Assembly: GCA_963662035.1 (NCBI GenBank)
Contig: CAVLDO010000003.1
Span: 47,930 to 111,929 of the forward strand
Direction of reading: 5' to 3'
DNA: 64,000 nt
Source of the DNA: Equibacterium sp963662035
Lineage (GTDB): Bacteria; Bacteroidota; Bacteroidia; Bacteroidales; UBA932
Shown here: in pieces, positions 43,494-52,419 of the stretch
How positions within the stretch are numbered: position 1 is the stretch's first letter
Layout: each line of letters opens with the position of its first letter
The notes under the pieces: generated by a model
Seen by the model: the letters and a program-made list of their open reading frames with translations, nothing else
Database searches by the model: none
What the model was told of the DNA's origin: nothing
Translations under genes and position numbers: made by a program

Positions 43494-44858
43494 ATGGCTC
43501 AAACCCCCTCGATTCCCAAGGGCACCAGGGATTTCGGCTGCGTGGAGATGGCGCGCCGCAACTACATATTCGACACCATCAAAGATGTGTTCCGCCGCTT
43601 CGGCTATCAGCAGATAGAGACCCCGGCAATGGAGAATCTCTCCACTCTGCTGGGCAAATACGGCGACGAAGGTGACAAACTCCTCTACCGCATCCTCAAT
43701 TCAGGCGATGCCTTCGCCGGTCTTGACCTGGCCGGGATGGGCAGCGGCGCCATCACCTCCAAGGTGTGCGACAAAGGGCTGCGCTACGACCTCACAGTGC
43801 CCTTCGCCCGTTTTGTCACCCAGCATCAGAACGAGATAGCCTTCCCCTTCAAGCGCTTTCAGATACAGCCGGTGTGGCGTGCCGACCGGCCGCAGAAGGG
43901 GCGCTACCGCGAATTCTACCAGTGCGATGCCGATGTGGTGGGCAGCACCTCCCTGCTCAACGAGCTGGAGCTGGTGCAGATGGCCGATATGGTGTTCGGC
44001 CGCCTGGGCATAAATGTCTGCATCAAAATCAACAACCGCAAGCTGCTTGCCGGCATTGCGGAGGTGGCCGGTGTCCCCGACAAGATGATGGACATCACCG
44101 TGGCCATAGACAAGATAGAGAAAATAGGCCTTGAAGCCGTGCGGGAGGAACTCCTGTCGAAGCAGGTCCCCGAAAGCTCCCTGGCCGTGATAGAGCCGGT
44201 GCTGACCCTCAAGGGCAGCGCGCAGGAGAAGATAGAGGCTATGCGCAGCCTGCTTGTCGCATCGCAGGTGGGCACAGTGGGTGTGGAAGAGATTTCGCGC
44301 CTTTTCTCGCTCATCGACGCCTGCGATATACGCCAGAAGGTGGAACTGGACCTCTCGCTTGCACGCGGACTCAATTATTATACGGGTGCCATATTCGAGG
44401 TCAAGGCGCTTGACTTCGAAATCGGAAGCATCTGCGGCGGCGGCCGCTACGACGACCTCACCGGCATATTCGGTCTCAAGAATGTCTCGGGAGTAGGCAT
44501 CTCATTCGGTGCCGACCGCATCTACGATGTGCTGCTGGGGCTTGACAAATATCCCGCGATGATAGCGGGTGGCGTGGATGTCCTCTTCTCCAATATGGGG
44601 GATAAGGAGGCGCGCTACGCTCTGCCGGCATTGGACGCCCTGCGCAAGGCGGGCTTCAAGTGCGAGATTTATCCCGATGCGGCCAAGCTCAAGAAGCAGT
44701 TTGAGTATGCAAACAAATGCTCTGTGGCTGTGATGGTTGTGTGCGGAGAGTCGGAGATGGAGCAGGGGGTCTTCACCGTTAAGGATATGACCACCGGCGA
44801 GCAGACAAGCGTGGCGGCTGATGGGCTCTGCAGAAGCATCTCTGCCATATTGAAATAA
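43494..44858 (+). CDS. hisS: Histidyl-tRNA synthetase
   Basis: A 454-residue class II aminoacyl-tRNA synthetase. Marks are IPKGTRDFG near residue 5, the motif-2 region FQIQPVWRADRPQKGRYREFYQCDADVVG near 122-150, the histidine-binding LARGLNYYTGAIFEV near 286 and GGGRYDDLTGIFG near 315. The C-terminal anticodon-binding domain is complete. It charges tRNA-His. It starts 14 bases after the NfnB-like gene and is followed by tRNA-fMet with its own promoter. Confidence 0.97.
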   Translation: MAQTPSIPKGTRDFGCVEMARRNYIFDTIKDVFRRFGYQQIETPAMENLSTLLGKYGDEGDKLLYRILNSGDAFAGLDLAGMGSGAITSKVCDKGLRYDLTVPFARFVTQHQNEIAFPFKRFQIQPVWRADRPQKGRYREFYQCDADVVGSTSLLNELELVQMADMVFGRLGINVCIKINNRKLLAGIAEVAGVPDKMMDITVAIDKIEKIGLEAVREELLSKQVPESSLAVIEPVLTLKGSAQEKIEAMRSLLVASQVGTVGVEEISRLFSLIDACDIRQKVELDLSLARGLNYYTGAIFEVKALDFEIGSICGGGRYDDLTGIFGLKNVSGVGISFGADRIYDVLLGLDKYPAMIAGGVDVLFSNMGDKEARYALPALDALRKAGFKCEIYPDAAKLKKQFEYANKCSVAVMVVCGESEMEQGVFTVKDMTTGEQTSVAADGLCRSISAILK

Positions 44859-44860
44859 AA

Positions 44861-44891
44861 TTTGCTTTTTATGGGATTGTTGCTACCTTTG
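44861..44891 (+). promoter_or_regulatory. Promoter of tRNA-fMet
   Basis: TTTG (44861-44864), exactly 19 bases, TACCTTTG (44884-44891): the best match to the Bacteroidetes consensus in the window, 16 bases before the mature tRNA. Confidence 0.8.
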
Positions 44892-44907
44892 CAGTCCCAA
44901 TCAATAT

Positions 44908-44980
44908 CGCGGGGTAGAGCAGTTGGTAGCTCGTCGGGCTCATAACCCGGAGGCCGGAGGTTCGAGTCCTTCCCCCGCTA
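44908..44980 (+). tRNA. Initiator tRNA-fMet (anticodon CAT)
   Basis: A 73-nt cloverleaf with anticodon loop CTCATAA. The three consecutive G-C pairs at the base of the anticodon stem (GGG/CCC) and the unpaired first acceptor position (C1 against T72) mark an initiator tRNA. CCA is not encoded. Confidence 0.93.
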
Positions 44981-44982
44981 CT

Positions 44983-45020
44983 AAAAAGAACAGCGTCCGG
45001 TACCGGACGCTGTTCTTTTT
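44983..45020 (+). terminator. Terminator after tRNA-fMet
   Basis: A perfect 18-bp inverted repeat (44983-45000 with 45003-45020) around a 2-base centre, with a T run; likely strong and usable in both directions. Confidence 0.9.
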
Positions 45021-45269
45021 TTGGTTTTTCAAAATCGGAAATTTGCGGAAAGGTTTAAGATTTGAACCAAAACGCCGAATTTGATTCAATTTTTAAATCG
45101 TATTTTAAAAATCCTGGGCCAAATTTATTGAATGGGCAGGGTTGGGTGCTTGTAAACCAAAGGTTTGCGAAGGCAGAACTTTTGGAATTTAGGAAAAAAA
45201 TCCCGACCTTGCGCCGAATTATTGAAAATTCGTTTTCAACCAATTTATAGTTTACCAAAAAATCAGCTT
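45021..45269. other. AT-rich leader region upstream of susC; no gene seen
   Basis: No convincing coding frame. It holds a 7-bp hairpin at 45152-45168 (one G-U pair, 3-base loop) and a GAAT-TTG-ATTC motif near 45078. No good TAnnTTTG box was found, so the susC promoter may use another sigma factor or be positively regulated. Confidence 0.5.
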
Positions 45270-48200
45270 ATGAAAAAAGTCAAACTTTTTCTGACAGCAC
45301 TGATGTTAGCTACGGCAACGCTGTTTGCTGCGGCGCAGACTCAGAAGGTTAGCGGTGTCATCACAGACCGCAACGGAGAGCCTGTGGCCGGCGCATCCAT
45401 CGTTATCGACGGCACCACCACCGGTGCCATCTCCGAAGCCGATGGTTCTTACACAATCAGTGCCAAAGCGGGCCAGACCCTTACTTACAGTTTCTACGGC
45501 ATGAAAACCCAGAAATTGAGTGTGTCAGGCTCGACTATGAATGTTCGGATGGAAGACGATCTTCTTCTTCTTGACGAATCAGTGGTGACGGCGATGGGTA
45601 TCACCCGCAGTGAGAAATCCATCGGTTATGCCGCAACTACCGTCAAAAACGAGGATATCGCCAGCCAGCACGCCTCCAACGTGACCAACGCCCTTGCAGG
45701 TAAGGTCGCAGGTCTGCAGGTATCTTCCACCTCGACCGACCCGGGTGCGTCTGTCAACGTCATCATCCGCGGTTACAGTTCAATCAACGGCAACAACCAG
45801 CCCCTCTATGTTGTGGACAACATCATCGTGGGCGGTATGGGCTCTCTCTCCAACGAGGACATCGTAAGTATGACAGTCCTCAAGGGTGCAGCCGCAACCG
45901 CGCTCTATGGTTCCCGCGCCGCAAACGGTGTGATCGTGATCACCACCAAGCAGGGCAGCAAGACAGCCGAGAAGAACTTCGCAATCAGCTACAGCGGCGG
46001 TCTCGAGGCACGTCAGGTATCCCTCCTGCCCCAGTTCCAGAACAGCTTCGGCCAGGGCTGGAACGGTACTCAGACCTATATCGAGAATGGTTCCTGGGGT
46101 CCCAAGTTCGACGGCTCTCTGCAGCCCTACGGCCCCATCTACAACGGCCAGCAGCTTTACGGCGAGTACTCCGCAAGGGAAAACAACGTCAGGGACTTCT
46201 TTGAAATAGGCTGGAGCCACAAGCACAACCTCTCCATCGACGGAGCTTCCGAGGACGGCACGATGACATATTATCTCTCCTATAATAATGTGAGCGATGA
46301 CGGTATCATCCCCGGCGACAAGGATACCTACAAGCGCAACGGCTTCTCGTTCCGCTCTTCTTACAAACCTACAGAGTGGTTCAAGGTATCGTCCCAGGTC
46401 AACTACAACAAATCCGTCACCAATTCCATAAGTATGTTCCAGGGTACATCTATGGTTGACGGTCTGATGGAGCTTCCCCGCAACATCTCTCTCGTCGATC
46501 TCCAGAACCTGCCTTCGCAGTTCAACTCGCCTACCGCATACTTAACCCCTTACGGTATCACCAGCCCCTACTGGGCAATCGAGAACCGCTATTCGCAGAC
46601 CAACTCAAAGCAGATATTCGGCAAGATTCAGGCGGACATAATGCCTACCGACCACTTGACCCTCACATATCGCTACACATTTAACGACAGCGACTATGAC
46701 TACAAATTCGGCGAGCCTCAGATTGAAGTGGACAGCAGCCTTATGTATGATGACAAAGGCTATTCTCCCACTAAGATGAACGCTACCGGATATGTGTATG
46801 CATATTACTATCGCGGATATGAGTATAACCACGACTTTTTGGCATCCTACAACAACAAGTTCTTCGGCGACCGCCTGGATGTAAACGCGATTGTGGGTCT
46901 CAACGCCAACGAGCGCTTCGGCACCGGTATGACGGGCCAGACAGACAATCTTACATTCGCTTCCGGCTTCTGGAATCTGAGCAACGGCTCCACCAAAACC
47001 ACGATTTCCGACAGCCAGAGCAAAAGGCGTCTCGTGGGCCTCTATGGCGACGTGACCCTCGGCTGGGACGACAGCCTCTTCCTGGAGCTCACCGCCCGCA
47101 ACGACTGGTCTTCCACTCTGCCTATCGACAACAACCACTACTTCTATCCCGGTGCAACCCTCTCCTGGATCTTCACCAACTACCTTCCCAAGAACGACAT
47201 TCTCTCGTTCGGTAAGCTCAGGGCTGCCCTTGGCCGCACAGGTAACGACGCAGGTGTCTACTACACCAACCCTACCTACAGCCAGGCATCTTTCAGCGGC
47301 GTCTACGGCAGCGGCATCGCAGCTTTCCCTATGAACAGTGTGAACGCATTCCGCCGCAGCTATTCCATCGCATCTGCCGATCTGATGCCCGAGATGACCA
47401 CCGAGTTTGAAATCGGTGCCAATATGCGCTTCTTTGACGGCCGCGTCGGTTTGGATGCAGCTTACTACAACCGCGTGACCAGCGACCAGATCTTCTCCAT
47501 CAGCGTGGATGCAGCATCCGGCTACACCGGTATGACATCCAACGCCGGCGATGTCCGCAACCGCGGTGTCGAGCTGCTCTTTGACTTCATCCCCGTTCAG
47601 ACCCGCAACTTCCGTTGGGATGTGAGCGTGAACTGGGCCAAGAACTGGAGCAAGGTGCTTGACCTCCCCGACGAGTTGGGCAGCAAGATGGTTATCGACG
47701 GCTTCAGTACATCTGCCGTCAAGGATGTAGTCAACTTCTGCATTGAAGAGGGCAAGCCTTTCGGAACATTCTGGACTTATCTTCCCCAGTATGTCGAGGA
47801 TGAGAACAGCCCTTACTACGGCGCCTTGATCGTTGACGAAAACGGACAGCCCGTCCTCTCCGACGAAGTCGAGGACACCGGCTACGACGCCAACTACAAG
47901 TGGACTGGCGGTTTGGCCACCAGCCTGACATACAAGAACCTTTCCCTGAGCGCTTCGCTTGACGCACGCTTCGGCGGCAAGATGTTCTCCCGCACAAAAA
48001 GCCTTATGCAGTTTACTGGCAACGGCGCAGTTACCGAATATAACGGCCGCAATCCCTTCGTGATCCCCAACTCTGCATATTACGACAGCGAGACCGGCAG
48101 CTACTACGAGAATACCACTCCTATCTACATGAGCAACAGTTCTTATCAGGACTACTTCGATAAAACTGGTGCCGGCGAAGGCCGTCTGTTCTATCTGATC

Positions 48201-48449
48201 GACCGCTCATTCGTGAAGCTGCGCAACGTATCCCTGACATACAACCTTCCCAAGAAGTGGATCGGCAAGTTCCAGGGCGTCGGTGTCTCCGCATTCGTGA
48301 ACAACGCCTACACCTGGACTGCAAAGGACAACTATTACATCGATCCTGAAACCACCAATGAGGGTACCGATGTAGATGGTATGTGGGGCGAGACTTACGT
48401 GAATCCTACCTGCCGCATCTGGGGCTTGAACGTTAACATCAAATTCTAA
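45270..48449 (+). CDS. SusC/RagA-family TonB-linked outer membrane protein
   Basis: A 1059-residue SusC-type transporter. The start at MKKVKLFLTALMLATATLFAAAQ gives a clean signal peptide; the frame open further upstream (to 45165) encodes no signal. Then come a carboxypeptidase-regulatory domain (about 22-100, VSGVITDRNGEPVAGASIVI), the plug (about 115-230, with NVIIRGYSSINGNNQPLYVVDN and ALYGSRAANGVIVITTKQG) and a long beta-barrel ending in NVNIKF. SusC proteins import substrates bound by their SusD partner, whose gene starts 14 bases later. No ECF sigma/anti-sigma or two-component gene is beside it. Confidence 0.95.
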   Translation: MKKVKLFLTALMLATATLFAAAQTQKVSGVITDRNGEPVAGASIVIDGTTTGAISEADGSYTISAKAGQTLTYSFYGMKTQKLSVSGSTMNVRMEDDLLLLDESVVTAMGITRSEKSIGYAATTVKNEDIASQHASNVTNALAGKVAGLQVSSTSTDPGASVNVIIRGYSSINGNNQPLYVVDNIIVGGMGSLSNEDIVSMTVLKGAAATALYGSRAANGVIVITTKQGSKTAEKNFAISYSGGLEARQVSLLPQFQNSFGQGWNGTQTYIENGSWGPKFDGSLQPYGPIYNGQQLYGEYSARENNVRDFFEIGWSHKHNLSIDGASEDGTMTYYLSYNNVSDDGIIPGDKDTYKRNGFSFRSSYKPTEWFKVSSQVNYNKSVTNSISMFQGTSMVDGLMELPRNISLVDLQNLPSQFNSPTAYLTPYGITSPYWAIENRYSQTNSKQIFGKIQADIMPTDHLTLTYRYTFNDSDYDYKFGEPQIEVDSSLMYDDKGYSPTKMNATGYVYAYYYRGYEYNHDFLASYNNKFFGDRLDVNAIVGLNANERFGTGMTGQTDNLTFASGFWNLSNGSTKTTISDSQSKRRLVGLYGDVTLGWDDSLFLELTARNDWSSTLPIDNNHYFYPGATLSWIFTNYLPKNDILSFGKLRAALGRTGNDAGVYYTNPTYSQASFSGVYGSGIAAFPMNSVNAFRRSYSIASADLMPEMTTEFEIGANMRFFDGRVGLDAAYYNRVTSDQIFSISVDAASGYTGMTSNAGDVRNRGVELLFDFIPVQTRNFRWDVSVNWAKNWSKVLDLPDELGSKMVIDGFSTSAVKDVVNFCIEEGKPFGTFWTYLPQYVEDENSPYYGALIVDENGQPVLSDEVEDTGYDANYKWTGGLATSLTYKNLSLSASLDARFGGKMFSRTKSLMQFTGNGAVTEYNGRNPFVIPNSAYYDSETGSYYENTTPIYMSNSSYQDYFDKTGAGEGRLFYLIDRSFVKLRNVSLTYNLPKKWIGKFQGVGVSAFVNNAYTWTAKDNYYIDPETTNEGTDVDGMWGETYVNPTCRIWGLNVNIKF

Positions 48450-48463
48450 GGAGGATCGAACTT

Positions 48464-49951
48464 ATGAAAAAGATAATACTTGCATTTACAACAGCTTTGG
48501 CATCTCTCTCGCTTGTCTCCTGCAAGGACTGGCTGGATATAAACTATTCTCCCAACTCACCCAGTGCAGACATCGTGACTGCGGATATGATCTTCCCTGC
48601 TGCCGAGATGGCTCTGGCTTCCTGCTATGGCGACCAGTTCTACTTTATGGGCAGCTACCTCAGCGAGCATGTCACTCAGTACTTCGGTACATCCAACTAT
48701 TTGTCGTACAGTCAGTTTACTGTTTCTCAGAGCGCTACCAACGTTAGATATCAGTATATGAACATCGCCATAGCCAACGCCACCGAGGTGCGCAACAAGG
48801 CCGCCGAGGCGGGCGAGTGGGGCACTTATCTGGCTGCAACCACAATCCGCGTGTTCGCTTATCAGGTTCTGGCCGATGCATACGGCGAGGTCTCCTATTC
48901 CGAGGCGATGCAGGGCAAGGACAACCTCTCTCCCAAGTATGATGAGGGACAGGACATCTATGCCGGTCTTGTGGCGGAGCTTGACGACGCCCTCTCGAAA
49001 GTTTCTGCAGGCGACGCCGTTACCACCAACTTCCTCTTCCAGAACTACAACGATGCTTCTGAGTGGATCAAGTTTGCGAATGCTCTCAAGCTCAAGATAC
49101 TTATGCGCGAGCACGCAGTGGTCGATGTCAAGGCTCAACTCACCGCTCTGGTCAGCGAAGGCAACTTCCCCACTTCCGATGTGGCTTGGGACGGTATCTG
49201 GGCAGACGAGGCCGGCAAGGCCAATCCTCTCTATCAGGAGGAGGTGGCAACCTACTTCGGTTCGACCCAGACTAACATTTGCCTGAATGTCGCTCTGCTG
49301 CGCACTATGCAGGAGTCCAACGACAACCGTCTCGGCAGATTCTTCAAGACAAACGACAACGGCGAATATTGGGGCGGCATCTCCGGCTACAATATGAGCA
49401 CATCCGCCAACTACAAGAGCCCTGTCTGCTGCCCTCCCAATCTTGCATACGACGATCCCGTGAATCTGATCACCGTGTCCGAGGTCGAGTTTTTCCTGAG
49501 CGAATATTATCGCAAGGTGGCAGGCAACGAGTCTGCAGCCAAAGAGCACTACGAGGCTGCCGTAAGGGCATCCTTCTCTTCTGCCGGAGTATCCGGCGCT
49601 GATGCGGTGCTCAGGGTTTGGCCTTACGACGGCACCGACAAGAGTCTCGGCGTGCAGAAGTGGGTCGCTCTCTCCGGCACCAACGGCTTTGAGGCTTGGT
49701 GCGAACTGCGCCGCCTCGGCTATCCCGCATTCGGCGGTCTCAATGCAGAGAACATCTACAACTTTACCACTGATGAATTGGATGCGACCAAGCTTACTGC
49801 GGGCGAACTCTACACCCCTTATCAGGTTTACACCGAGATAGGTGAGAACAGCCTTGTTCAGCGCTTCCCGTATGCTCTTTCTTCCACTAACTACAATACC
49901 ACCGCCCCTGAAGTTAAGAAATCTTCTGTAAAGGTGTTCTGGGCTAAATAA
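48464..49951 (+). CDS. SusD/RagB-like nutrient-binding outer membrane lipoprotein
   Basis: A 495-residue lipoprotein with lipobox LVSC (Cys20), partner of the SusC gene just upstream. The opening CKDWLDINYSPNSPSADIVTADMIFPAAE belongs to the SusD-like subgroup (SusD-like_2) rather than to classical starch SusD. TPR-like helices should form the binding platform; the C-terminal WxELRRLGYPAFG segment is typical of the family. A ribosome-binding AGGAGG precedes the start. Substrate unknown; this subgroup is not limited to polysaccharides. Confidence 0.92.
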   Translation: MKKIILAFTTALASLSLVSCKDWLDINYSPNSPSADIVTADMIFPAAEMALASCYGDQFYFMGSYLSEHVTQYFGTSNYLSYSQFTVSQSATNVRYQYMNIAIANATEVRNKAAEAGEWGTYLAATTIRVFAYQVLADAYGEVSYSEAMQGKDNLSPKYDEGQDIYAGLVAELDDALSKVSAGDAVTTNFLFQNYNDASEWIKFANALKLKILMREHAVVDVKAQLTALVSEGNFPTSDVAWDGIWADEAGKANPLYQEEVATYFGSTQTNICLNVALLRTMQESNDNRLGRFFKTNDNGEYWGGISGYNMSTSANYKSPVCCPPNLAYDDPVNLITVSEVEFFLSEYYRKVAGNESAAKEHYEAAVRASFSSAGVSGADAVLRVWPYDGTDKSLGVQKWVALSGTNGFEAWCELRRLGYPAFGGLNAENIYNFTTDELDATKLTAGELYTPYQVYTEIGENSLVQRFPYALSSTNYNTTAPEVKKSSVKVFWAK

Positions 49952-49962
49952 TTTGAACCAAG

Positions 49963-50739
49963 ATGAAAAAGTATCTACTTATAGTTTCGATTGCAGCCGC
50001 AGCAATGTTTGCCGCAAGCTGCCAGAAGACATCTGAGGATCATACCTATATTGCCAATTATTTTCAGTTTAACGGTGCGGATAAGGTTTATCTTGCAGTT
50101 GGTGACGCGTACACCGATGCAGGCGTCACCGAGCTGGAAGGCGGCGGAAAGGTTGTGACCACTATTACAGATATGAACGGAGACGTGGTCTCTGCAGTGT
50201 CCACTGCAAGCCCCGGCTTCTACAACATCACCTATTCCACAGTCAACGACCAGGGCTGGCCTTTTTCAATGACCCGCAACGTATATGTCTACGATGATAC
50301 TGTCACCGAGACCCTCGGCACATTCGTTGTTGACAGCGAAGCTTCAACCTGCGGTAATTATACATTTGCGGGAATGGTGGCGCTGCGAGTTGCTAACGGT
50401 TGGCCTGCAACAACCAATTATGTCATCAAGTTCACTCAGGTTGCCGGCAATATCTACAGCTGCTCCGACCTTCTTGGCGGCTGGTACACTTATGCCCAGG
50501 GCCGTGGCCCCTACTATGCGGCCAACGGCTATCCCGCGACATACTTTGATATGACAGGCTATGTGACCCTCAATGCCGATATGAGCATTACGATGCTCTC
50601 GTCCCACATCGCTTGCTGGGGAGACAGCCTCGACTATATCGACAATGCCGTTTACGACCCTGCGACCAAGACTCTGTCATATGATTTCAGCTATGCGGGC
50701 TCGGCGGTTGTCGGACACGTTGAAATGTCTCAGGATTAA
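49963..50739 (+). CDS. SusD-associated lipoprotein, BT_2262/DUF5012-like
   Basis: A 258-residue lipoprotein (lipobox FAASC, Cys20), 11 bases after susD. An Ig-like N-terminal domain (about 30-115, with YLAVGDAYTDAGVTELEGGGKV, the DUF5011/5012 style) is followed by a beta-rich C-terminal domain. Proteins of this build accompany SusCD_2 pairs in Bacteroides and probably lie on the cell surface as extra binding proteins. The ligand is unknown. No catalytic motif seen. Confidence 0.7.
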   Translation: MKKYLLIVSIAAAAMFAASCQKTSEDHTYIANYFQFNGADKVYLAVGDAYTDAGVTELEGGGKVVTTITDMNGDVVSAVSTASPGFYNITYSTVNDQGWPFSMTRNVYVYDDTVTETLGTFVVDSEASTCGNYTFAGMVALRVANGWPATTNYVIKFTQVAGNIYSCSDLLGGWYTYAQGRGPYYAANGYPATYFDMTGYVTLNADMSITMLSSHIACWGDSLDYIDNAVYDPATKTLSYDFSYAGSAVVGHVEMSQD

Positions 50740-50758
50740 TTTTTAGGAGGAAAGTACA

Positions 50759-51340
50759 ATGAAAAGAATACTTACAATAGCTCTGGCTTTTGCCGCTCTT
50801 GCATTTACCTCTTGCCAGAAGGATCCCATCGGCGGCACTGCCGTTGAGGCGGCATCGGGCGAGTGGTATGTAAAGGCATACGCAGTGTTTGAAGATGGCT
50901 CTATGGAAGATGTCTATGGCCCCGACTGGCTCGGTTATCTTGACAAATTCCATCTTCTTACCTATAACACAAGCGAAGACAAGGACAATGTCATTTTTAT
51001 CGACGATGTCAATATGGTGCTCTATCAGTCCGGTCTGTTCCCCAGCAGCGAAGATTTCAAGTGCCTGGCGAATGTCAACCTCTCTGATCTGACATTCTCT
51101 GCATCGGGTGCTGCGAACTATTATGGTGACAACACCATAGATGTTCAGGGAGCGATTCTCAAGGATGCCGCTCTCAATGCTTCCGGCAAGCCTGTCGATT
51201 CTATCTGGATGACAGTCAAGGTGGGCGGCAGCGAGGCTGCGGCCTATCTGAACGAATATTGGGGCGGAGAGTATCTCACTCAGTGGGATCACTACCTGAT
51301 CACAGGTACCCGCTACACCGGTTTCGCTCTGGACGAGTAG
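50759..51340 (+). CDS. Lipoprotein of the lipid-binding (PF12888-like) family
   Basis: A 193-residue lipoprotein (lipobox FTSC, Cys19), preceded by a clear AGGAGG and 19 bases after the previous stop. ASGEWYVKAYA near residue 35 and the C-terminal ITGTRYTGFALDE fit the lipid-binding putative hydrolase family that sits at the end of SusCD_2 loci; most members have no known ligand. It is the last gene of the four-gene unit, followed by a terminator. The family call is by pattern. Confidence 0.65.
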   Translation: MKRILTIALAFAALAFTSCQKDPIGGTAVEAASGEWYVKAYAVFEDGSMEDVYGPDWLGYLDKFHLLTYNTSEDKDNVIFIDDVNMVLYQSGLFPSSEDFKCLANVNLSDLTFSASGAANYYGDNTIDVQGAILKDAALNASGKPVDSIWMTVKVGGSEAAAYLNEYWGGEYLTQWDHYLITGTRYTGFALDE

Positions 51341-51361
51341 AAATCCGCTCTACGCAAAATC

Positions 51362-51392
51362 AAGGCTGACCCCGCAAGGGTCAGCCTTTTTT
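51362..51392 (+). terminator. Terminator of the SusCD operon
   Basis: An 11-bp stem, 51362-51372 with 51378-51388, 5-base loop CGCAA, T run; 22 bases after the last stop. Confidence 0.9.
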
Positions 51393-51438
51393 ATTGATTT
51401 CCCATTTATTTTCTTTGCTGCCGCCTGCGGCAAAGCGG

Positions 51439-51690
51439 TCACTGCCTAAGGTTGTCGATGTAGGAGTATTCCTGAAGGATGCGGGCGGCGACCTCGAGCA
51501 GGGCGCGCCCCTTGTCGGTGAGCATCACGCGGCGGCCGTGGCGCACCAGCAGCGCCGCCCCCATCTCCGCCTCCAGCGTGGCGATGTGGCGGCTCACCGC
51601 AGGCTGGCTTATGCCAAGCCGGCGGGCCGTCTCGGCAAACGAGAGGCACTCGGCCAAAGTGCAGAATACCAGCAGTCTCTTGTCTGTCAT
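51439..51690 (-). CDS. Stand-alone LysR-type winged-helix DNA-binding protein
   Basis: An 83-residue protein consisting of the LysR N-terminal domain only: FCTLAECLSFAETARRLGISQPAVSRHIATLEAEMGAALLVRHGRRVMLTDKGRALL. The helix-turn-helix (about 15-45) is complete, but the usual effector-binding domain of about 200 residues is absent, with a stop after DNLRQ. I start at MTDKRLL; three more residues are possible. It lies between the SusCD locus and rpsF, on the opposite strand. It could be a genuine short regulator, as known in Bacteroidetes, or a truncated LysR gene. No effector-domain remnant is visible downstream (51341-51438). Confidence 0.75.
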   Translation of the reverse strand: MTDKRLLVFCTLAECLSFAETARRLGISQPAVSRHIATLEAEMGAALLVRHGRRVMLTDKGRALLEVAARILQEYSYIDNLRQ

Positions 51691-51713
51691 AGAGCGCAAA
51701 GTTATTAATAAAG

Positions 51714-51743
51714 TTGCTTTTTGGCTAAAAAGTTATATCTTTG
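51714..51743 (+). promoter_or_regulatory. Promoter of rpsF-rpsR-rplI
   Basis: TTG (51714-51716), 19 bases, TATCTTTG (51736-51743), 35 bases before the rpsF ATG. Confidence 0.7.
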
Positions 51744-51778
51744 CAGCCCATTTAGTACACTTTTAATAAACCAACACA

Positions 51779-52138
51779 ATGCTTAAACAGTACGAAACCG
51801 TTTTCATTGCAACTCCCATTTTGTCTGAAAGCCAGATGAAGGAAGCGGCTGCTAAGTACACAGAGCTCATCACCGCAAACGGTGGCGAGATTGTGCACGA
51901 AGAGGACTGGGGCCTGCGCAAGCTGGCATATCCCATCCAGAAGAAGACCACGGGTTTTTATCACCTCATCGAGTTCAAGGCCGAACCCGAGTTTGTGGCA
52001 AAATTTGAAACACAGTTCAAACGCGATGAGCGCATCATCCGTTTCCAGACTGTATCTATGGACAAGCACGCAGTTGCCTATGCGGAGCGCCGCCGCTCCA
52101 AGAAGGCAGAGGCACAAAACCAATCCAAGGAGGAGTAA
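51779..52138 (+). CDS. rpsF: 30S ribosomal protein S6
   Basis: A 119-residue protein with the S6 signature: YETVFIATPILSESQMKEAAAKYTELI and WGLRKLAYPIQKKTTGFYHLIEF, then DERIIRFQTVSMDKHA. A basic tail follows. S6 binds S18 and the central domain of 16S rRNA. First gene of the S6-S18-L9 operon; S18 follows after 3 bases. Confidence 0.97.
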   Translation: MLKQYETVFIATPILSESQMKEAAAKYTELITANGGEIVHEEDWGLRKLAYPIQKKTTGFYHLIEFKAEPEFVAKFETQFKRDERIIRFQTVSMDKHAVAYAERRRSKKAEAQNQSKEE

Positions 52139-52141
52139 ACT

Positions 52142-52408
52142 ATGGCACAGCAGAACAACATCAGGTTTCTCAATCCCCCGACAGTGGATGTAAAGAGAAA
52201 GAAATACTGCCGTTTCAAGAAGGCCGGCATCAAGTATGTCGATTACAAGGATCCCGAGTTTCTCAAGAAGTTCCTCAACGAGCAGGGCAAGATTCTCCCC
52301 CGCCGCATCACCGGCACTTCTCTGAAGTTCCAGCGCAAGGTGGCCCAGGCCGTTAAGCGCGCCCGCCATCTGGCCCTTCTGCCCTACGTAACCGATTTAA
52401 TGAAATAG
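52142..52408 (+). CDS. rpsR: 30S ribosomal protein S18
   Basis: An 88-residue protein with KKKYCRFKKAGIKYVDYKDPEFLKKFLNEQGKILPRRITGTSLKFQRKVAQAVKRARHLALLPYV, the S18 core; it forms a dimer with S6 in the 30S platform. Spacing of 3 bases to rpsF and 11 to rplI. Confidence 0.97.
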   Translation: MAQQNNIRFLNPPTVDVKRKKYCRFKKAGIKYVDYKDPEFLKKFLNEQGKILPRRITGTSLKFQRKVAQAVKRARHLALLPYVTDLMK

Positions 52409-52419
52409 GAGGCTGACAT

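Noticed and set aside
45055..45258. 67-residue minus-strand frame upstream of susC
   Set aside because: Lies in an AT-rich leader, no promoter or family; chance frame.
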